Assembly (NCBI GenBank): GCA_002372815.1
Contig: DFIR01000058.1
Location: forward strand, 13,382 to 38,681
Reading direction: 5' to 3'
Origin: Lachnospiraceae bacterium UBA3692
GTDB lineage: Bacteria; Bacillota; Clostridia; Lachnospirales; Lachnospiraceae
Length of the DNA: 25,300 nt
In this document: piece by piece, positions 20,772 through 25,300 of the stretch
Layout: each line of letters starts with the position of its first letter
Position numbering within the stretch: the first letter of the stretch is position 1
The notes under the pieces: generated by a model
The model's input: only the letters and a program-made list of their open reading frames with translations
Databases searched by the model: none
Told to the model about the DNA's origin: nothing
Translations under genes and position numbers: made by a program

Positions 20772-21686
20772 TTACTTGTGCGTGAGCAGATAGTGCTGCA
20801 CGCTGGTGACGGCGTTGGCGCCGTCGGCGGCGGCGGTGAGGACCTGGCGCAGCTGCTTGGTGCGGACGTCGCCAGCGGCGTAGACGCCGGGGACGTTGGT
20901 GGTGCCGGTCTCGTCGGCGATGATGTAGCCCTTCTCGTCCATGGAGATGTGGTTCTTGGCGAAGGAGGAGCGGGGCTCGATGCCGACGGCGATGAAGCAG
21001 CCGCTCAGCGGGATCTCGCGCTCGGCGCCGTCAAGCTTGTTGACAACGGTGATGGAGCTGACGCTGTTCTCACCGTTGACAGATTTGAGGTTGGAATTCC
21101 AGACCATCTCCACGTTGGGGAGGGAGAGGAGCTCGTCCTGCAGGATCCTGTCGGCGCGAAGCTCGTCCCTGCGGTGGACGACGTACACCTTGGAGCAGCC
21201 TCGCGCAAGGAAGATCGCGTCTTCCACGGCCACGTTGCCGCCGCCGATCACGCAGGCTTCTTTTCCGCGGTAGAAAGCGCCGTCGCAGGTGGCGCAGTAG
21301 GAGACACCGCGGCCGCCGAGGCGCTCTTCGCCTTCCGCGCCGAGGTGGGCGTGCATGGCGCCGGAAGCGATGATCACGGTCTTCGCCTCGAAGACGCCCT
21401 CATCGGTGATGACGCGCTTCACATCGCCTGCCAGGTCCAGATCCTCCACGCCCGCATTCTGGATCTCCACGCCGAAGCGCTCGAGATGCGAGCTCATCTT
21501 CTCCGCCAGATCCATGCCGGAGATCCCGGGAAGACCCGGATAATTGTCGACTTCATAGGTGTCCATGATCTGGCCGCCGTTGATGTAATTCTGCTCGATC
21601 ACGAGGAAATCCAGCCTCGCGCGCGCCGCATAGATCGCTGCCGCAAGTCCGGCCGGGCCGGCGCCGATAATGATCAGGTCAAGCAT
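20772..21686 (-). CDS. trxB: Thioredoxin-disulfide reductase
   Basis: A 304-residue FAD enzyme that uses NADPH to reduce thioredoxin, encoded 98 bases upstream in the same direction. I chose ATG 21686 because AAGGAAGG lies about 9 bases upstream and the FAD-binding motif IIIGAGPAGLAAAIYAARA starts at residue 4; the frame runs open to 21725. The redox centre is CATC in YCATCDGAFYRG (about residues 132-138). The NADPH motif GGGNVAVEDA and the C-terminal GVYAAGDVR are present. The length is normal. Its stop is two or three bases from a repeat. Confidence 0.95.
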   Translation of the reverse strand: MLDLIIIGAGPAGLAAAIYAARARLDFLVIEQNYINGGQIMDTYEVDNYPGLPGISGMDLAEKMSSHLERFGVEIQNAGVEDLDLAGDVKRVITDEGVFEAKTVIIASGAMHAHLGAEGEERLGGRGVSYCATCDGAFYRGKEACVIGGGNVAVEDAIFLARGCSKVYVVHRRDELRADRILQDELLSLPNVEMVWNSNLKSVNGENSVSSITVVNKLDGAEREIPLSGCFIAVGIEPRSSFAKNHISMDEKGYIIADETGTTNVPGVYAAGDVRTKQLRQVLTAAADGANAVTSVQHYLLTHK

Positions 21687-21784
21687 GTGCAAATACCTTC
21701 CTTTCGCAAAAACCGCAGAAAACAAACGCGCGCCGGGAGTCAGCGGACGCCCGGCGCCGGTTTATGAAAGCCTGTTGCTGCCTC

Positions 21785-22102
21785 TTACTGCGCGTACTGC
21801 GCGAACTTCTTCTCGATCTCCTTCGGATTCGCGCCGATTACGCGGTCGACCAGTTCGCCGTTCCTGATGAAGACCATGTTGGGGATGCTGACGATCTGGA
21901 ACTGCTGGGCCAGATCCATGTTGTCGTCGACGTTGACCTTGCCGACCTTGATCTTGCCGTCAAACTTGGCGGCCAGCTTGTCGATCACAGGGCTCATCAT
22001 CTTGCAGGGACCGCACCAGTCCGCATAGAAATCCACAAATACGGGAAGCTCGCTCTTCAGAACTTCCGCCTCAAAATTGCTCTCGTCGAAATGATAGACC
22101 AT
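21785..22102 (-). CDS. trxA: Thioredoxin
   Basis: A 105-residue disulfide reductant. The active site is WCGPC (about residues 29-33) in VDFYADWCGPCKMMSP, and the cis-Pro loop is VSIPNMVF. AAAGGAG lies 7-8 bases before the ATG on the minus strand. It is the first gene of a trxA-trxB pair and has a strong promoter at 22235-22263. Length and motifs match ordinary thioredoxin. Confidence 0.96.
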   Translation of the reverse strand: MVYHFDESNFEAEVLKSELPVFVDFYADWCGPCKMMSPVIDKLAAKFDGKIKVGKVNVDDNMDLAQQFQIVSIPNMVFIRNGELVDRVIGANPKEIEKKFAQYAQ

Positions 22103-22220
22103 GGGTAACTCCTTTCTTTGTACAGATCCTGCAGCCGCGGCCGCGGAACTGCAGAGGGATGTTATGTGAAGATTCTTCTGTTTTCATCATCGCATCATGG
22201 CGGTGATTTTTCAAGATTCA

Positions 22221-22263
22221 TTGTTTACAAAATCATTGTACACAATTTAATAGCACATGTCAA
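22221..22263 (-). promoter_or_regulatory. Strong trxA promoter with overlapping dyads
   Basis: On the minus strand, TTGACA (22263-22258), 17 bases, and TACAAT (22240-22235), nearly consensus. Two similar dyads lie at and beyond the -10: TTGTACACAA (22236-22245) and TTGTTTACAA (22221-22230), spaced 15 bases apart. Their placement suits repressor binding. The trxA start lies about 130 bases downstream, leaving a long leader in which I see no recognised riboswitch. Confidence 0.75.
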
Positions 22264-22292
22264 CGTCCTCGGGCAGACTTATCAGAAAAAAG

Positions 22293-22321
22293 ATTTCAAA
22301 TCCCCCCGATGCAGGTATAAT
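22293..22321 (+). promoter_or_regulatory. Candidate promoter of the MATE transporter gene
   Basis: A consensus TATAAT lies at 22316-22321, with a weak -35 (ATTTCA, 22293-22298) 17 bases upstream. It is divergent from, and about 30 bases away from, the trxA promoter. Confidence 0.5.
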
Positions 22322-22377
22322 GAACTAAATACTCGCATACAGTTTTCCGGATTCGGAGCGGAACAGGAGCCTAGAAG

Positions 22378-23751
22378 ATGTCATCTGAGAGAAACGGACA
22401 GGATTCCACATATCTGTTTGAGCGGATGCCGGTGCCCCGCGCACTGCTGCGCATGGCGATCCCGACGATCGCGAGCCAGCTGATCACGCTGATCTACAAC
22501 ATCGCGGACACGTGGTTCATCGGCAGGACGAATAACCCTTACATGGTCGCAGCGGCGTCGCTGGTCCTGACCGTCTACATGCTCTGCGTCGCGATCTCCA
22601 ATCTCTTCGGCGTCGGCGGCGGGACGCTGGCCGTCCGCAGGATGGGCACGGGCGACCGGGAGGAAGCCAGGAAAGTGTCCTCCCTGAGCTTTGTGATGGC
22701 GCTGGGGGCGTCGCTTGCTTTTTCCTTGCTGTGTCTGGTGTTCTCGGGACCGCTCCTGCGGTTCATCGGCGCGAGCGACAACACGTTCGGCTACGCGAGA
22801 GAGTACCTGCTCGTCGTGGTGGTCATCGGCGGGCCCTTCGCCGTGATGTCCCAGGTCATGAGCAACTTCGTGCGCAATGTCGGGTACTCGCGGGAGGCCG
22901 GCTTCGGCCTCGGCATGGGCGGCGTCCTCAATGTGGTGCTGGACCCGCTCTTCATGTTCGTCATCCTGCCGGACGGGCGGCAGGTCCTCGGCGCGGCCAT
23001 CGCGACGATGCTGTCGAACCTGGTGACGCTGGTGTATTTTTTCATGATCTACGGAAAGCTTCGCGGAGAAGGGATCCTGGAGGTGCCGCGGCGGATCGAG
23101 ATGATCCCGGGACGGTCGATGCGGGAGCTCTTCGCGGTGGGCATTCCGGCGGCTGCCGGCATCCTGCTCTTCGACGTCAACAACATGGTGCTGCTGCGGC
23201 TGATGTCCGGCTACGGGGACGCCGCGCTGGCGGCCGTAGGCATCGTCCTGAAGGCGGAGCGGCTGCCCCTGAACGTCGGGATCGGGATCTGCCTCGGCAT
23301 GACGCCGCTCGTCGCCTACAATTTCGCGTCCGGCGACCGGGAGAGGATGCTGGATTTCTTCCGGACGGCGCGGATGGCGGGGCTGATCTTCGCGCTCTTC
23401 AGCGTGGTCCTCTACAGGTTCAACGCGGCCCGCATCATCCGCATCTTCATCGGGGACCCGGAAACGGTGCGCCTCGGGACGCTGTTCCTGCAGCGGCGCT
23501 GCTACGCCACGCCGTTCATGTTCCTGAGCTTCCAGATGAACCACTACATGCAGGGGCTCGGATGCGGCAGGGAGTCCTTCCTCATGACCATCATCCGGCA
23601 GCTGTGCCTGAACATGCCGCTACTGCTGATCCTGAACGCTTTCTTCGGATCGATGGGCATCGTGACGGCGCAGATGACGGCGGATATTTTCAACGTGATC
23701 GCCTCCTACGTGATCTATGCGAGGGTGAAGAGGCGGCTTTCCATCAGCTGA
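22378..23751 (+). CDS. MATE-family multidrug/Na+ or H+ antiporter
   Basis: A 457-residue inner-membrane efflux protein with about twelve hydrophobic helices in two similar halves. The N-terminus carries the typical MATE start PRALLRMAIPTIASQLITLIYNIADTWFIG, and GVGGGTLAVRRMG and a repeat of this organisation in the second half (FAVGIPAAAGILLFDVNNMVLLRLM) follow. AGGAGC lies about 6 bases before the ATG. Substrate cannot be predicted. The gene is divergent from trxA and upstream of the CoA-transferase, which has its own promoter. No regulator gene adjoins it. Confidence 0.93.
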   Translation: MSSERNGQDSTYLFERMPVPRALLRMAIPTIASQLITLIYNIADTWFIGRTNNPYMVAAASLVLTVYMLCVAISNLFGVGGGTLAVRRMGTGDREEARKVSSLSFVMALGASLAFSLLCLVFSGPLLRFIGASDNTFGYAREYLLVVVVIGGPFAVMSQVMSNFVRNVGYSREAGFGLGMGGVLNVVLDPLFMFVILPDGRQVLGAAIATMLSNLVTLVYFFMIYGKLRGEGILEVPRRIEMIPGRSMRELFAVGIPAAAGILLFDVNNMVLLRLMSGYGDAALAAVGIVLKAERLPLNVGIGICLGMTPLVAYNFASGDRERMLDFFRTARMAGLIFALFSVVLYRFNAARIIRIFIGDPETVRLGTLFLQRRCYATPFMFLSFQMNHYMQGLGCGRESFLMTIIRQLCLNMPLLLILNAFFGSMGIVTAQMTADIFNVIASYVIYARVKRRLSIS

Positions 23752-23785
23752 GGCGCCGGCGGCGTAAGTGTCATTTTTATACCAA

Positions 23786-23818
23786 TTGTTTACGCGGGTA
23801 TGTTTTTGCGGATATAAT
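23786..23818 (+). promoter_or_regulatory. Candidate promoter of the CoA-transferase gene
   Basis: TATAAT lies at 23813-23818 with TTTACG (23789-23794) 18 bases upstream. The -35 overlaps ATTGTTTAC (23785-23793), a 9-base word also found next to the trxA -10 (22220-22228). The leader is about 75 bases and ends with GGAGGA before the start. Confidence 0.55.
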
Positions 23819-23897
23819 GGGTTATATATAACAGCAGGAGAGGTGTTGCGTTCCTGCGGACGAAACCAATCGGACCGGTATAGCATCGGAGGACAGT

Positions 23898-25244
23898 ATG
23901 AACTATCAGGAAGAGTACAGGAAGAAACTTGTGACGCCCGAACAGGCAGCGGCCGTCGTGAAGAGCGGCGACTGGGTGGATTATAACTGGACGGCCAATA
24001 CGCCCGTGGCTTTCGACAAAGCTCTGGCGAAGAGACTGCCGGACCTCTATGACGTGAATTTCCGCGGCGGAATTCTTCTGCACGTGCCGGAGATCTTCAA
24101 GATCGAGGACCCGGCGGCGCATATGACCTGGAACAGCTGGCACATGAGCGGCATCGAGAGAAAAGCGATCGCGCAGGGCTTCGCTTTCTACGCGCCGGTC
24201 AAATATTCGGAGCTCCCCAGATATTACAAGGAGATGAAGGACGACCTGAACGTCGCGTGCCTGATGGTCGGCCCCATGGACGACAAGGGTTACTTCAACC
24301 TGGGCCCCAGCGCGAGCCATGCGGACGCGCTCGTGAACAAGGCGGACAAGGTGATCTTCGAGGTCAACACCTCCATGCCCATCTGCCTCGGCAACGCGCA
24401 GGCATATGTCCACATCAGCCAGTGCGACATGATCATCGAGAGCGACAACCAGCCGATCGACACCATGCCTGCCGCCGGCGCGGCGTCTGACGTCGACAAG
24501 GCCGTCGCGGAGCTGGTCGTGGAGCAGATCCCGAACGGCGCCTGCCTGCAGCTCGGCATCGGCGGCATGCCCAACGCCATCGGCAAGATGATCGCGGAGA
24601 GCGACCTGAAGGATCTGGGCGTGCACACTGAGATGTATGTGGACGCGTTCGTCGACCTCGCGGAAGCGGGCAAGATCACCGGCCAGAACAAGAACATCGA
24701 CCGCGGCCTGCAGACCTATGCTTTCGCGGCCGGTACCAAGAAGCTCTACGACTACCTCGACAACAACCCGGAGTGCATGAGCGCCCAGGTCGACTATGTC
24801 AATGACATCAGACGCGTCGGCGCGCTGGACAACTTCATGTCCATCAACAACGCAGTGGATATCGACCTCTTCGGCCAGGTCAACGCCGAATCCGCGGGCA
24901 TCTCGCACATCTCCGGTGCAGGCGGCCAGCTCGACTTCGTGCTCGGCGCCTATGCCTCCAACGGCGGCAAGACCTTCATCTGCCTGGCTTCCACCTTCTT
25001 CAACAAGAAGACCGGCAAGCTCGAGAGCCGCATCCGGCCCACCCTTGCCCCCGGCAGCATCGTCACCGACACCCGCGCCAACGTCATGAACGTCGTCACC
25101 GAGTACGGCTGCGTCAACCTCAAGGGCCGCACCACCTGGGAGCGCGCCGAGGACCTCATCAGCATCGCCCACCCCGACTTCCGCGACGAGCTCATCAAGG
25201 AGGCGGAGAAGATGCACATCTGGAGAAGAAGCAACAGGCGCTGA
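23898..25244 (+). CDS. but: Butyryl-CoA:acetate CoA-transferase
   Basis: A 448-residue enzyme that moves CoA from butyryl-CoA to acetate, the last step of butyrate formation in many gut Clostridia. The sequence closely follows what I remember of the Roseburia-type enzyme: SGDWVDYNW, WNSWHMSGIERK, YSELPRYYKE, GPSASH, GACLQLGIGGMPNAIG, LGVHTEMYVDAFVDLA, FGQVNAESAG and EAEKMHIWRRSNR at the C-terminus. E245 in HTEM is the expected catalytic Glu. GGAGGA (23888-23893) precedes the ATG. Related 4-hydroxybutyrate and propionate CoA-transferases share the fold, so substrate rests on overall similarity. No butyrate-pathway genes adjoin it here. A repeat end begins 14 bases after its stop. Confidence 0.93.
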   Translation: MNYQEEYRKKLVTPEQAAAVVKSGDWVDYNWTANTPVAFDKALAKRLPDLYDVNFRGGILLHVPEIFKIEDPAAHMTWNSWHMSGIERKAIAQGFAFYAPVKYSELPRYYKEMKDDLNVACLMVGPMDDKGYFNLGPSASHADALVNKADKVIFEVNTSMPICLGNAQAYVHISQCDMIIESDNQPIDTMPAAGAASDVDKAVAELVVEQIPNGACLQLGIGGMPNAIGKMIAESDLKDLGVHTEMYVDAFVDLAEAGKITGQNKNIDRGLQTYAFAAGTKKLYDYLDNNPECMSAQVDYVNDIRRVGALDNFMSINNAVDIDLFGQVNAESAGISHISGAGGQLDFVLGAYASNGGKTFICLASTFFNKKTGKLESRIRPTLAPGSIVTDTRANVMNVVTEYGCVNLKGRTTWERAEDLISIAHPDFRDELIKEAEKMHIWRRSNRR

Positions 25245-25257
25245 CCTCACACCGGGC

Positions 25258-25293
25258 CTCACACAGGGGACGGTTCCAATGGCATTTAGTTAA
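25258..25293 (+). repeat. Third copy of the MITE-like terminal repeat
   Basis: These 36 bases match 3338-3373 at 32 positions, in the same orientation relative to the preceding gene. The rest of the element would lie beyond the window. Here the upstream gene keeps its stop codon (25242-25244). Confidence 0.75.
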
Positions 25294-25300
25294 GTCCCCG

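Noticed and set aside
22221..22245. Rex operator upstream of trxA
   Set aside because: The Rex consensus as I know it (TTGTTAA-N4-TTAACAA) is not matched; the dyads are shorter with a 2-base centre.

Overview
The window looks like the chromosome of a GC-rich, butyrate-forming member of the Clostridia, most likely Lachnospiraceae. This is inferred from a butyryl-CoA:acetate CoA-transferase of the Roseburia/Eubacterium type, a class III (Firmicutes-type) fructose-1,6-bisphosphatase, a MetH with a detached activation domain, and clear AGGAGG-type ribosome binding sites. No rRNA, tRNA, CRISPR array or transposase gene was seen.

Layout. 1-318: repeat debris and hairpins, then the promoter of a metal regulator. 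319-3428: a DtxR/MntR-type repressor, a small DUF6110-like protein and a heavy-metal P-type ATPase, which together look like a metal-export or metal-homeostasis locus. 3338-4556: a long gene-free repeat region holding a MITE-like element and two inverted copies of a structured repeat. 4557-6464 (-): fbp. 6733-8917: a sensor kinase and OmpR-type regulator pair, divergent from fbp. 8954-9463: a YkgJ-type cysteine-cluster protein. 9610-12352: a cassette of two paralogous HTH-Uma2 nuclease-fold genes flanking an HTH gene with Ser/Ala/Lys/Thr repeats. 12569-14635: an RsuA-type pseudouridine synthase and an acidic membrane-anchored surface protein. 14684-18858: a tight methionine operon, metF, MetH activation protein and metH. 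18871-19122 (-): a small unknown gene. 19254-19937: deoC. 19974-20771: a second repeat region with another structured element, six 62-bp hairpin repeats and a deleted element copy. 20772-22102 (-): trxB and trxA. 22378-23751: a MATE transporter. 23898-25244: the butyryl-CoA transferase, followed by another repeat end.

Most of the coding content is ordinary metabolism: one-carbon and methionine synthesis, gluconeogenesis, deoxyribose salvage, thioredoxin and butyrate formation. The unusual content is a family of intergenic elements. Three near-complete copies (3851-4097 +, 4232-4475 -, 19974-20223 +) share about 245-250 nt with the same paired regions, compensatory base changes in the stems and near-invariant internal loops. 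This is the pattern expected of a structured RNA or a nucleic-acid mobile element. A fourth copy has lost its core but keeps its closing stem. The elements lie in gaps between convergent genes, almost touching stop codons. In one case the neighbouring gene, the P-type ATPase, appears to have lost its own stop and reads into the repeat. A separate short motif, AGAACCGTCCC, recurs as the loop of hairpins whose stems differ in sequence.
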